The translations under genes and the position numbers were made by a program. The notes beneath the pieces were generated by a model. It did not search any database. It saw only the letters and a list, made by a program, of their open reading frames with translations, and had not been told where the DNA came from. From Lysobacterales bacterium (GTDB lineage Bacteria; Pseudomonadota; Gammaproteobacteria; Xanthomonadales; Marinicellaceae): a DNA stretch of 64,000 bases. The stretch spans positions 26,213-90,212 of the forward strand of contig JAGRJR010000001.1 in assembly GCA_020442635.1 (NCBI GenBank), in the 5' to 3' direction. This document shows, piece by piece, positions 30,091 to 39,535 of this stretch (position 1 is the stretch's first letter; every line of letters begins with the position of its first letter).

Positions 30091-31296
30091 ATGAAAAGAC
30101 TCATACTATGTTTAGACGGTACCTGGAACAGTGCTTATGCGGAAAGTAAAAGGGATGATGGGATAAAGGTGTTAAAGCCTTCGAATGTGTTGAAGCTGGC
30201 TCGGGGGATTGAGCCTGAAGATGACGAAGGGAATCAGCAGGTTGTTTATTATGATACGGGCGTCGGTTCTTTGGCTAAGTATCCTGGTTTTGCTAACTGG
30301 TTTTTGAGTAAAGTAGATAAAACAGCAGGTGGTGCCTGGGGTGCGGGGTTTGAGGCGAATATTGAAGATGCCTTGACTTTTATCGTTAATAACTACAATC
30401 CTGGTGAAGGTAAGAAAAAAGCCGATGAGGTGTTGGTGTTTGGGTTCAGTCGGGGTGCTGCAACCGCGCGGGCATTGACACAATTTATTTCATGGATGGA
30501 TGGTATGCCAGTAAAAGCAGATGCTTATTTTTTACCCAAGTTATTCAGGATATATGTGAAAGCCAAAGGCAAAACCACAATTTCCAAGGCAAAAGAAAAA
30601 ATCAATAAGGAGATAGATAAAGTCAACGAAACACGAAAGAGGAAGATTGACTATCCATTTCAAGAATGGAATCAAGTCAGAATAAATTTCTTGGGAGTTT
30701 GGGATACTGTTTTGGCTTTAGGAGGGCGTGTGGTTACCATGAAATCTCGAAAATTTTACCTCAGTGATCAACCTGCAAAATGTGTTGATCATGCCAGACA
30801 AGCCTTGGCTATAGATGAACAACGATATGATTTCTTGCCAGAAGTCTGGCAGTCTCCTTCATTTGAAGGTCAGACGTTGGAACAAAATTGGTTTGCCGGT
30901 GTTCATTCTAATATAGGTGGGGGTTATGCAAATGATGGATTGGCCAACATCACACTTCATTGGATGGTTAATAGAATCAAAGATGTGATTGTTGGGTTTA
31001 AAACCAACGATGATTTCTTAAATATTTATGGACCATTCCCGCAAGATGAAATGGTGGATTCAAAAACGAAAACCTACAAAGCCAAAGATTTTGTCATGCG
31101 TAAAAAGGGTATGAGAAAAATAATTACCAATCTCGACAATGGCTATCAAAAATCCGGTTTAAAAGTCCATCGCAAAGTCAGAGAAAGGATGGAAGCTGAT
31201 TTTCAGCAATATGAACATATGAACCGCAGATATCAGCCTAAGAATTTAGTTAAGTATTTAAAAGATAAAGATCCAAGTCAGGTTTTTGATGAATAA
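30091..31296 (+). CDS. DUF2235 alpha/beta hydrolase (Tle1-like phospholipase family)
   Basis: A 401-residue protein that opens with the family signature LILCLDGTWNSA and has a serine-hydrolase nucleophile elbow GFSRGA (Ser120) and the block WFAGVHSNIGGGY (His272), all typical of DUF2235. The best-studied relatives are type VI secretion lipase effectors (Tle1, phospholipase A2), but no secretion genes lie nearby and no signal peptide is visible. Here it heads a run of plus-strand genes that includes a second predicted phospholipase (patatin-like). A lipid-degrading role at the inner membrane during infection is inferred. A clear AAGAGGAAAAG ribosome-binding site precedes the ATG. Confidence 0.88.
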   Translation: MKRLILCLDGTWNSAYAESKRDDGIKVLKPSNVLKLARGIEPEDDEGNQQVVYYDTGVGSLAKYPGFANWFLSKVDKTAGGAWGAGFEANIEDALTFIVNNYNPGEGKKKADEVLVFGFSRGAATARALTQFISWMDGMPVKADAYFLPKLFRIYVKAKGKTTISKAKEKINKEIDKVNETRKRKIDYPFQEWNQVRINFLGVWDTVLALGGRVVTMKSRKFYLSDQPAKCVDHARQALAIDEQRYDFLPEVWQSPSFEGQTLEQNWFAGVHSNIGGGYANDGLANITLHWMVNRIKDVIVGFKTNDDFLNIYGPFPQDEMVDSKTKTYKAKDFVMRKKGMRKIITNLDNGYQKSGLKVHRKVRERMEADFQQYEHMNRRYQPKNLVKYLKDKDPSQVFDE

Positions 31297-31329
31297 ATAT
31301 TAGAAGATATAAATATGTAAGGAGGGGGT

Positions 31330-31800
31330 ATGAACACCAACAGCAGTCCAATTATTTCAACCAAGGACAAGAAAGCCTATTCAGGTTATGTTGTTGATTT
31401 GAACAAGAAATATCAAGTTAAACTGGCAGCGGTTGAGGGATCCACAGAGAAACCTTTGCCAAGTGAACCAGCACCCTTTATAGATGGAAGCAAGACCAGT
31501 GATTTTGGAGGGTGGTTGTGCATTCGTGAAGGCAAAGGCAGATTATTTCATCATTTGGGAAGGTTAACCTGCCGTTACCGAAAAGCCAACGTGTTCAGTC
31601 TTGTTGGGTTGATTAAAAAGAAAAAAATTGATCTTGGTGCATTGTGGCTGGAAGCAAACAAAGAAGAGTTTATTCTAGATTTAAAACAACATTTTAAGAA
31701 TCAGACTGGTCAGGAAAAACTCTACTTATTCATGAATGACTGTATTTTCTTTTATTTCAATAATAGAGGTTATTACTCCATTGAACTGAATGAAACTTAA
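31330..31800 (+). CDS. Unknown protein between the two phospholipase genes
   Basis: A 156-residue protein preceded by a strong ribosome-binding site (AAGGAGGGGGT). I recognise no family. It is basic, mixed alpha/beta, without a signal peptide or membrane segment. Notable stretches are SDFGGWLCIREGKGRLFHHL and the C-terminal KLYLFMNDCIFFYFNNRGYY, which is aromatic-rich. It lies 33 bases after the DUF2235 gene and 11 before the patatin gene, so it is probably co-translated with both. It could be an immunity, chaperone or adaptor protein for the lipases. That is speculation from position only. Confidence 0.75.
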   Translation: MNTNSSPIISTKDKKAYSGYVVDLNKKYQVKLAAVEGSTEKPLPSEPAPFIDGSKTSDFGGWLCIREGKGRLFHHLGRLTCRYRKANVFSLVGLIKKKKIDLGALWLEANKEEFILDLKQHFKNQTGQEKLYLFMNDCIFFYFNNRGYYSIELNET

Positions 31801-31811
31801 GGGGAAAAATA

Positions 31812-33467
31812 ATGAAAGAATGTGATTTAGTTATGAAGGGTGGTATCTCCAGTGGAATTGTCTATCCAAAAGCCGTAGGAATATTGTCAAAAGATTATGT
31901 GTTCAAAAACATTGGCGGAGCATCTGCAGGAGCAATAGCCGCGGCTTTCACAGCTGCAGCTGAATACCAAAGACAAAATTCTAATAGTAAAAAAGGATTC
32001 AAGCTGTTAAACAAGGACCTACCGGAACAGATTGGGAATGACCTTTTAAGTCTATTTCAACCTCATGAAAAACACAGCAAGGTTTTCAAGATACTAGTTG
32101 ATTATATTTCTAGGGATAAACCTAATAAGTTTTGGTTTATCACAAAAAACATTTTTCACCTTAGAAAGTTTTATCGTTTACCCGAAACTTTATTAAAAAC
32201 AAATTTTGGTTTATGTTCTGGTTTAACAAACAACCATCAATCAACTAAGGGTTTAACGGATTGGTTGAATTATTGGCTAGAGAAAACTGCAGGACGTCTT
32301 AATCATGGTAAGCTTCCAGACAGGCCTTTAACATTTGGTGATTTAAAAGCTCAAGGAATCAAACTAAAGGTCATCACCACCAATGTATCAACTCAACAAT
32401 CAACTCCATTACCTTTTTTAATATCATGTCATGCCAAGTTAAAAGACCTTAAGAATTTGTTACCAAGTAATTTAGTTAAATATCTGGTCAATCAACACAA
32501 CTCAACCTCAAATCAAACAATTTTTAATGATGATTATTTGGTTAGGATTCCCAAAGGCGATGAAATGCCTGTTTTGATGGCAGTAAGGATGAGTTTAAGT
32601 TTTCCTGTTTTATTGGCAGCTTTTCCAATTTATCAAGTTGATAGATCTCGCCGGTTGCTTGATGACGATGATTACAAAGTCCCACGTTTGTGCTGGTACA
32701 GCGATGGTGGTATTACAAGTAATTTTCCCATTCACCTCTTTGATAATATGTTCCCATCTAGGCCAACATTTGGCATTAGTTTAGATAAATATCATGAACA
32801 TCGTCAAGAGAGTGATGAAGATAATAAGATGTCTGTTCCAGGCAAAAACAGAGTTTATTTGCCGACTAATGCCAACCAAGGAAAGACAATTCCGATCAAT
32901 ACTATTAAAAGTTTTTCTTCATTTCTAGGTTCAATTTTTTCTTTGTCATAAAACTGGCAAGATAAAGCTCAAAGTAGATTACCTGGCTATTTGGATAGGG
33001 TGGTTAATATTGCTCTAAAAGGAGATGAGGGTGGATTGAACTTAACAATGGAAAAAACAAAAGTTAAAAGACTATCTGACTTGGGTGGAATAGCTGGTGA
33101 GGAGGTTCTAAAGGAATTTAATTTTTATGAGCACAGGTGGAGAAGAGTATTAAGTGCTTACGCTGCACTTGAAGAGGAGTTTGAGTCAATTTTCAATGAG
33201 TTTGGAACAGTTAAGAAACCTGGAGATGTGAGGAAATTTCTTGTCGACTATCAAAAAGGGTTTGCCAAAAATAAATTATTAGCAACCAGCTATAAACCGA
33301 GAAATCAAAATGAACTTAATGTTTTATTTACACGTTTAGATGCATTGGCTTCATTGGCAGGAAATTGGCAGAAAAGTCCAATACGTAAATCATGGGGTGG
33401 CGCTAACATGCCAAAACCAAATGCCTCCTTACGACTTGTACCTGGAGATATCTATTCAAATGATTAA
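31812..33467 (+). pseudogene. Patatin-like phospholipase split by an in-frame TAA
   Basis: Two frames, 31812-32951 (379 residues) and 32952-33467, lie in the same register and are separated only by the TAA at 32949-32951. Read through, they make one protein of about 551 residues. The first part has the patatin oxyanion loop and nucleophile (MKGGISSGIVYPKAV, GGASAG with Ser38) and the catalytic Asp in SDGGITSNFP (Asp298). The second part continues with the family's usual C-terminal region (RLPGYLDRVVNIALKGDEGG, EHRWRRVLSAYAALEEE) and has no start codon of its own except TTG. The truncated product retains both catalytic residues and could be active. A recent nonsense mutation, readthrough, or a sequencing error are the options. 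Confidence 0.85.
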
Positions 33468-33807
33468 AGCCATTCTAATTATTATATTTGCTTTGTTTTT
33501 AACTGGTTGTATTCAACATGTAAAAATTGAAGGCTCTGATCATAAAGAAAGCCATTGGAATATTGGGATAACAAAAATAGGCATGGCTCAATATAAACCA
33601 CATGTTAAAAATCTAGAAATTACTACATTAGGGGCATGGTTTGACAAATCCAATATAGGTGTTGGCTTTAAAAGTGATCAAGAAATAGTCTTGTCAGAGA
33701 AATGTAAAGTGGTTTTTATCATCGAAAATGAAAAACAATTAAAGAAATCGATTCAGCTTATTAACCAAGAATTAAATAGTAACAAGGAGAATATATGTGT
33801 CTTATAA
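33460..33807 (+). CDS. Small outer-membrane-type lipoprotein
   Basis: A 115-residue protein starting at ATG 33460, overlapping the end of the patatin frame by 8 bases. It has a lipoprotein signal peptide: MIKAILIIIFALF followed by the lipobox LTGC (Cys17). Ile at +2 does not signal inner-membrane retention. The mature part is basic beta-type sequence (HWNIGITKIG, LGAWFDKSNIGVGFKSD) with no recognised family. It overlaps the next lipoprotein gene by 13 bases, so the two are coupled. Longer upstream starts were rejected because they would bury the signal peptide. Confidence 0.75.
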   Translation: MIKAILIIIFALFLTGCIQHVKIEGSDHKESHWNIGITKIGMAQYKPHVKNLEITTLGAWFDKSNIGVGFKSDQEIVLSEKCKVVFIIENEKQLKKSIQLINQELNSNKENICVL

Positions 33808-34667
33808 AATTAATTAAAATCAGTTTGTTTATGCCTTTATTAACAGGCTGTTGGGTAACCAATCGTGATAGAAACCCACATAATGATGTACTGATCTTTG
33901 GGACTACCACAAAAGTTGCGCTTGATGTTTCCGCACCTGTTCAAAATGCTGGAGTACCTGAATTCACTCTGGGATACAAAAGGTTAGAGGCGGTTTGGAT
34001 GCCATTAAAGCCCAATGGCGATGTGGTAGCAGCTGAGAAATCAACTCCAGAATTATTAGAAAAAGCAAAGGAATGTATCAAGCAATACCCTAAGGAAAGT
34101 ATTAATAGGAAAGATTGTATAGAATCCGTTTTACCTCCAGAAAAGTATGTTTCATTGTCTGCAGGCTTTGACTCTAAAAACGGCGGTAATCAATTTGAAA
34201 TGGATACATATTCCGTTTTTGCAAGTCTTGGGGCTAAAGGTAGTTTGGGAAGCAGTTCATCAGGAGAAATTGCACAGTTTTTTGCGACAGGAATAGCAGC
34301 GCAAAGATTAGGAGCAAATCAGCAAATTGGATTAGCCCTCAATACCAATGCCACGAAAGCAGTTGATAAAAGTGCTGAAGCTCAGGCTGAAAAATCAAAA
34401 GAAGTTGTTGCACTTCTTGAAGCAGGCGCATCACCTGAGCAAGCTACTGCTTTGGCATCTGGTACAGAAGAAAATATAACAAAAAGAAAAACAGAGGTAT
34501 TATTAGCTATTGGTTGTGTTTCTGCATGGGATGATGATGTTCCTGACAATTTAATAAGAGAATTAGGATCAGATTTATTTTCGCTAAGAAATACCGATGG
34601 ATTTCAAAGGGCATTGCAAAGAGATGATTCTGCAAGAGAATTAATTTTAACAGAGTGTAACAAGTAG
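33795..34667 (+). CDS. Second lipoprotein of the island, unknown family
   Basis: A 290-residue protein with an AAGGAG ribosome-binding site 5 to 6 bases before the ATG and a lipobox LTGC (Cys19). The mature N-terminal half has beta-strand-like sequence (FGTTTKVALDVSAPVQ, PEFTLGYKRLEAVW). The C-terminal half has a long Ala/Glu-rich helical stretch (TKAVDKSAEAQAEKSKEVVA, LEAGASPEQATALASGTEEN) that looks like a coiled coil. I do not recognise a family. Two adjacent lipoproteins in a lipase/AAA+ gene set suggest an envelope-located sensor or scaffold; that is inference from context. Confidence 0.75.
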   Translation: MCLIKLIKISLFMPLLTGCWVTNRDRNPHNDVLIFGTTTKVALDVSAPVQNAGVPEFTLGYKRLEAVWMPLKPNGDVVAAEKSTPELLEKAKECIKQYPKESINRKDCIESVLPPEKYVSLSAGFDSKNGGNQFEMDTYSVFASLGAKGSLGSSSSGEIAQFFATGIAAQRLGANQQIGLALNTNATKAVDKSAEAQAEKSKEVVALLEAGASPEQATALASGTEENITKRKTEVLLAIGCVSAWDDDVPDNLIRELGSDLFSLRNTDGFQRALQRDDSARELILTECNK

Positions 34668-34677
34668 GAGTACTAAT

Positions 34678-34890
34678 ATGGTTGCAGAAACAGTGGTGAT
34701 TTTTTGTGAAAATCAAAATGAAATTAACTTAGCAGTCCAAAGGTGGGTGAATGAGGAAGGGTTTAAAAGGGTATATACATCCAGTGTTAAGGAGCAAGCT
34801 TTACATTATTTAAAAATAGATTCAGGGTACAGGAAAAGCGAATGTACCCCATATAACCTATTTAAACATGTTGTATTGTTTGAAAAATGA
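34678..34890 (+). CDS. 70-residue protein coupled to the Clp-like ATPase
   Basis: A small soluble protein starting MVAETVVIFCENQNEINLAV. It has an alpha/beta pattern, no signal peptide and no recognised family. An AGGAG-like site (GTAGGAGTAC) lies just before the ATG. Its stop overlaps the start of the next gene (ATGA at 34887-34890), so it is translated together with the Clp-like protein. It may be an adaptor of that ATPase, as small ClpS-like partners are, but there is no sequence evidence of ClpS. Confidence 0.65.
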   Translation: MVAETVVIFCENQNEINLAVQRWVNEEGFKRVYTSSVKEQALHYLKIDSGYRKSECTPYNLFKHVVLFEK

Positions 34891-37094
34891 CTGAAAATTT
34901 TACAGAAATTGGAAATATATTAATCCCAAAGTCTAACCAGTTTGTAAATGGTAGGACAGAAGAAATAAACGCTATTTTGAACCGGCTTGAATACTCTGAA
35001 AATAAATCGTTTGTATTGGTTGGTTCACCGGGGTCTGGTAAATCTACAATAATAAAAGAGGTCGCAAAGCAAACATATTCTAGAAACAGTTTTCCTTGGA
35101 CAATAATAAAAACATCATGTTCAAATTTACATTCTGGAGCTGTTTATTCTGGCGAGCTAGAGACGAAATTAGGTTCGATCATTAAAATCCTTAAGCCTTC
35201 TAATAGGGTCATTTTGTATTTAACCGACATCCACTTGATGATGGGTGCCGGAACAACCATTAATGATAACTCAAGTATCGGGACTTCTCTGCTATCTGCT
35301 GTAGAAATGGGTGATATTGTGCTTGCTGGTGAATGCAGTAGGGAGGAGTATCTTTATGGAATTGAACGCTATCCTAAATTATCCAAATTACTAAACATTC
35401 ACAAAATTGATGAAACAACGAAAAATCAAACTGAAGAAATTATAAAAGGGCATCTTGAAATTAAAAAAACTCAATCAGGAAGTCTTAGTTGGGATGATGG
35501 TATAGAGGCATATTTAATCGAATTAGCAGAGAACTATGCAGTTAATATAGTGCGACCTGGTAATGCAGTTGATTTGTTAAATAAAACTGTAGATTCGCTT
35601 TTAAGTAACAAACTTTCACGCCATATATCAAGAGACGTTATTCTAAACACCTTGAAGGAGTCTACAGGTTTACCTATTGAGCTTATTGATGAGAAAAACT
35701 CAATAAATTTAGCTGAGGTATTTTCATTTTTTTCAAGTTCTGTTTTCGGACAAGGAAAAGCGATTCAAACTGTGATAGAACGTTTATTATTACTTAAGGC
35801 AGGATTATGTGACTCGAAAAGGCCGCTTGGAGTTTTTTGGTTTATTGGTTCCACAGGGGTTGGTAAAACTGAATTAGCTAAAAAACTGGCAGAATATGTT
35901 TTTGGTTCCGAATCAAAGTTGGCTCGTTTTGATATGACTGAATACAGTGATAATTTATCTTATGAAAAACTGATTGGTAACCATCAAAAGAGTGAAGGAT
36001 CTAATGCTCACGCAGGCGTTTTAATTGACAAAGTCAGAGCAGAACCCTTTTCATTGGTACTACTTGATGAGTTTGAGAAGGCACACCAAAACGTAAGAAA
36101 TCTCTTTTTACAGGTGTTCGATGATGCCAGGTTAACTAATTCAGTTGGTCAAACAACAAGTTTCAAGCAAGTAATTATTATACTGACTTCCAATTTAAAA
36201 AAAAGTGAATTAGAAACAAATTTCCCACCTGAGTTTTTAAATCGTATTGATCATATAATTGAATTTGAGCCTTTGTCTGAGAAAGCATTATTTAAAGTTG
36301 CTGATAACTATTTAAAATCATGTGTAAAACGCCAAGGTTTGAAAAGTAGATTAATTAAAGTTAAATATGAAGATTGTTTGATTGAATTTTTAATAAAAGA
36401 ATACATGAAATCTGAACAAAACATGCGTTATGGAGCCAGGCCGATCAAAAGAATTATCGAAAAAAAAATTCTTGTTCCAATCGCTCAGGTTATTGCTTCT
36501 GATAACGAAGGCTCTATAAAAGAAATTGATGTAACTGTATCAAATGGAGTGCTTTCAGTAAAAAAAATAATGAATGACAAAAAATTAAATAATTCTTCAA
36601 AATCCTCAACTTTTAATTTCATTTCTAAAAGAAAGAATCACCATAAGTTTTCAGAACCATTTGATGCAACGCAGGCTGGAAAAGCTCATAAAATACCGCA
36701 ATTCCAAGGGTTCTGTTACAAAAATGCTATTGAAGACTGTCACATGCTTAAATACCATGCAAACATACTATTGTCAGAATTTTCCTCGAATTCAGATAGT
36801 ATTGTATTGATATCTATTGATGACGATTTTATTTATGGCCAGTCTAATTATCATCCGTTGGAAGATGAGCTTAATGAAATTCAGAATTCTGAAGTAGAAG
36901 AGGAAGTTTATCCCCTAAAATTTGCAGGGAGATGGGATTTAATAGTATCTACAGATGTTTTTCTTCAAAATATTAAACATGTTGATAAGGTTATCCTAAA
37001 TGACAACAAGCTACAAAAAAAGTTTGTTGAGCATTTTTTGATTAGGAAGTTTAAAACTAAATTTATTTTCATTGGCGACTTGTTGGAAAAATAA
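34887..37094 (+). CDS. Two-domain Clp/HSP100-like AAA+ protein with novel C-terminal domain
   Basis: A 735-residue protein with two P-loop modules. The first Walker A is GSPGSGKST (residues 46-54). The second is GSTGVGKTE (321-329), with Walker B LLDEFEKAH (392-400), sensor LTSNL and arginine-finger region FPPEFLNRIDHIIEF, closely ClpA/ClpB-like; YGARPIKRIIEKK marks the small D2 domain. There is no Clp N-domain and no ClpB middle domain. From about residue 565 a C-terminal extension of about 170 residues has no counterpart I know (RWDLIVSTDVFLQNI, FKTKFIFIGDLLEK). It is a disaggregase/unfoldase repurposed for this locus, coupled to its neighbours by ATGA and TAATG overlaps. Confidence 0.88.
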   Translation: MTENFTEIGNILIPKSNQFVNGRTEEINAILNRLEYSENKSFVLVGSPGSGKSTIIKEVAKQTYSRNSFPWTIIKTSCSNLHSGAVYSGELETKLGSIIKILKPSNRVILYLTDIHLMMGAGTTINDNSSIGTSLLSAVEMGDIVLAGECSREEYLYGIERYPKLSKLLNIHKIDETTKNQTEEIIKGHLEIKKTQSGSLSWDDGIEAYLIELAENYAVNIVRPGNAVDLLNKTVDSLLSNKLSRHISRDVILNTLKESTGLPIELIDEKNSINLAEVFSFFSSSVFGQGKAIQTVIERLLLLKAGLCDSKRPLGVFWFIGSTGVGKTELAKKLAEYVFGSESKLARFDMTEYSDNLSYEKLIGNHQKSEGSNAHAGVLIDKVRAEPFSLVLLDEFEKAHQNVRNLFLQVFDDARLTNSVGQTTSFKQVIIILTSNLKKSELETNFPPEFLNRIDHIIEFEPLSEKALFKVADNYLKSCVKRQGLKSRLIKVKYEDCLIEFLIKEYMKSEQNMRYGARPIKRIIEKKILVPIAQVIASDNEGSIKEIDVTVSNGVLSVKKIMNDKKLNNSSKSSTFNFISKRKNHHKFSEPFDATQAGKAHKIPQFQGFCYKNAIEDCHMLKYHANILLSEFSSNSDSIVLISIDDDFIYGQSNYHPLEDELNEIQNSEVEEEVYPLKFAGRWDLIVSTDVFLQNIKHVDKVILNDNKLQKKFVEHFLIRKFKTKFIFIGDLLEK

Positions 37095-39535
37095 TGACTG
37101 GTCGACATGTTACTAGAGGTTTCAAACTGCAGGCGTTATATACATCAGGAAGATTGATTGAGTTATATACCAATGATGACGTAGTTTGTTTGATCCCAGA
37201 AGGTCGATCTTCTATTGAAGATTTAGTTATTATTTATAAAGATGGATCTGAAGAAGTTGTCCAAATAAAAAGTACTGATAGCTCATTTGATCGGTATAAA
37301 GCGATTGCTGTTATAAAAGAATTTTCTAAGTTGTTGAAAGTAAATTCAAAAATATTTCGATTCAGACTTTTTATATTTGGTGCAGTCTCTAATGGAGTTA
37401 TGAAAATCCATCGTACTTGTAACTCTATTCGAAACAATACAATTAACCAGTCTATTTTAGATTTATCTCAAGAAATATGCATAGATGAGCGAATAGCTTT
37501 GCAAACTCTCAAAATGACAATCATCGAAACATGTGGAAATCATGAGAGCCATGAAAAATATATAGAATCACAATTAATTGAGGCTGGAGTTGGGCGAGAA
37601 AGGTTAGATATGGTTTTAAAGGACATCTGGCACCTGGCATTAGATAGAGCATCTAAAAGTGAAAATAATTCTTATGTTTTTGAGGATGATGTTCAGCGAA
37701 CTATGAAATTAGTAAAGCCTAATGTCAAAAGCATGCTCAGATATTGTTCAGAACTAATAAGCTCACATGATACTTATCCTTGGCAAATAGGTTCTTCAAA
37801 GAAAATTATAGAACATATTACTTTGCCCTTAAAAACAGCATACTGGAGTGATAGCGAGCTTAAAACTTTGAATTATCAACCTTTGTCTGTAAATGAAATT
37901 GTTGAAGATGCTTTTGCTTCAATAACAAGATTGTTTTTTATTTTGTCTGGTCAGGGTGGTGGTAAAACGACAATGATTAGACAGTTGGTTTTGTTCTTTG
38001 CCAAAAAAGCCCAAAAGCATGAAAGAAAGATTATACCTATCTCCGTAATTGCTTCAGATTTATTAGCTGATGGTGATTGGAGAGTTCGTTTAAAAAATGC
38101 GATGAATGTTTCAACTCAAGTCCCTGGTGATTTGGATGTTTTTGAGCGTTGGAGTTTAAAACTCAAATTTAAATGGATTTTAATGATTGATCGTTTAGAT
38201 GAGATTTCAGATGAACCAAATGCTTGTGAAAAAATTATGCAAGTCGTTCTTCCATTGTTGAAACGGGGGCATGTGGTAACTTTATATGGTAGGCCAACTT
38301 CAAAAACAAAAGACCTTATTAAATATTTCGATTGTGATGATGATATTAAAAAAGTAACAAAGATAAATTATTATATTATTGACAATCCTGGAAGAAATGA
38401 AATCAGGTCACTTGTTAAAAACTGGACTCAAGTTGATCCTGATGAGTTTGAAAAAAAATTCAGATTAGTTAAGACTCAAAAAGGATTTTTTGAACCAATT
38501 TTTATTAGCTTAATTTTAAACTCCTTACCTAGAGTGAAATTAGAAAAAAGTTCTCTATATACGGAAATGTATAAAGCCGCATCCTATGAGTGGATTAAAA
38601 GAGCTGAGCAAAAAGGAATCGATAAAAAAATTGTTGAAATAATCATACTTAAGTTACAAAGCATGGCATATGAGCTCACTTGTGACAAAAGTAAGCTTGG
38701 AATATCACCTGATAATAAGATCCCTTATGATTGGGTGATTGGTCAAATAAGTTTAATCATAGAAGATTATAAAGACTGCAATGCAATTATTGCAGAATAT
38801 GTTACTAAGGATGCAATGAAATCTGCTGGAGAGGACAATGGATTTTTCACACGAGAACAAGATGTTTTCGAATGGCCACATTCTAGTATGAGAGAATACT
38901 TATGCGCTAGAGAATTAGCGTCAAAAATCAATAAAAGATGGGAAAAAGTTGATGACATTTTTTCAAAGTTTATAGACCTTGGGAACAAAAACATAGTATC
39001 AATGTGCGCTGGATTACTTTTAAATGCTGGAAATGATTTAAAGCTAACTCAATGGACTACAAATGTTTGCAACAAAATGTCTCTAATGTCAGATATAAAC
39101 GCTCAAAATGAATATGCTATGACAGTGGTTGATGTATTTGCTGAGGGAATAAATGTAAAAAATGAGGACCTGAAGAAAATTTATGAATTTCTAATTAAGA
39201 TCACAAAAGAGCTTCTGAACATGGATTTATGTCAAAGTTTATTTTTTGTGAACAAGAACCCCATATATAAGTTGTTTTTGTTAGATGAATATTTCCCCAT
39301 AGAAAATCTAATTTGTGAATTAGAGATGTACTCCTTAGGGATTGAAAATGCACCAGTACGTATTGTTGCTCTGAGTGAAATAATGAATGCGTGGTCAAAA
39401 ATCGACCGTTCTGACCGTATAGTTGACCTTGTAAAAAATCAAGGACAAAAGAAACTTACAGAAAATGCCATAGAAATATTAAAATCAATTGAGGTAGATG
39501 CTGAGTTAATTGATAATCTGTCCACGAATGACTAA
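37094..39535 (+). CDS. STAND/NACHT-type NTPase with DUF4297/Cap4-like nuclease domain
   Basis: An 813-residue protein. The N-terminal about 70 residues (GFKLQALYTSGRLIELYT, then EDLVIIYKDGSEEVVQIKST) match the start of the DUF4297/Cap4-type PD-(D/E)xK nuclease domain: a conserved acidic pair and QIK as the active-site lysine strand. From about 270 a STAND/NACHT NTPase follows, with Walker A GQGGGKTT (286-293), Walker B MIDRLDE (Asp366) and a winged-helix-like region. The last about 250 residues are helical without clear TPR repeats. Nuclease-STAND fusions are seen in Avs and bNACHT defence proteins; this one is shorter than usual Avs. It starts on the last base of the preceding stop (TAATG). 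Confidence 0.82.
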   Translation: MTGRHVTRGFKLQALYTSGRLIELYTNDDVVCLIPEGRSSIEDLVIIYKDGSEEVVQIKSTDSSFDRYKAIAVIKEFSKLLKVNSKIFRFRLFIFGAVSNGVMKIHRTCNSIRNNTINQSILDLSQEICIDERIALQTLKMTIIETCGNHESHEKYIESQLIEAGVGRERLDMVLKDIWHLALDRASKSENNSYVFEDDVQRTMKLVKPNVKSMLRYCSELISSHDTYPWQIGSSKKIIEHITLPLKTAYWSDSELKTLNYQPLSVNEIVEDAFASITRLFFILSGQGGGKTTMIRQLVLFFAKKAQKHERKIIPISVIASDLLADGDWRVRLKNAMNVSTQVPGDLDVFERWSLKLKFKWILMIDRLDEISDEPNACEKIMQVVLPLLKRGHVVTLYGRPTSKTKDLIKYFDCDDDIKKVTKINYYIIDNPGRNEIRSLVKNWTQVDPDEFEKKFRLVKTQKGFFEPIFISLILNSLPRVKLEKSSLYTEMYKAASYEWIKRAEQKGIDKKIVEIIILKLQSMAYELTCDKSKLGISPDNKIPYDWVIGQISLIIEDYKDCNAIIAEYVTKDAMKSAGEDNGFFTREQDVFEWPHSSMREYLCARELASKINKRWEKVDDIFSKFIDLGNKNIVSMCAGLLLNAGNDLKLTQWTTNVCNKMSLMSDINAQNEYAMTVVDVFAEGINVKNEDLKKIYEFLIKITKELLNMDLCQSLFFVNKNPIYKLFLLDEYFPIENLICELEMYSLGIENAPVRIVALSEIMNAWSKIDRSDRIVDLVKNQGQKKLTENAIEILKSIEVDAELIDNLSTND

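Noticed and set aside
30091..31296. DUF2235 protein as a type VI secretion effector
   Set aside because: No VgrG, PAAR, Hcp or immunity gene nearby; the setting is a defence island.
32991..33467. Second patatin frame as an independent gene
   Set aside because: It is in register with the upstream frame and begins with TTG without a ribosome-binding site; better explained as the C-terminal half of a split gene.
37094..39535. Assignment as a full-length Avs protein
   Set aside because: Shorter than typical Avs and no clear C-terminal TPR array seen by eye.
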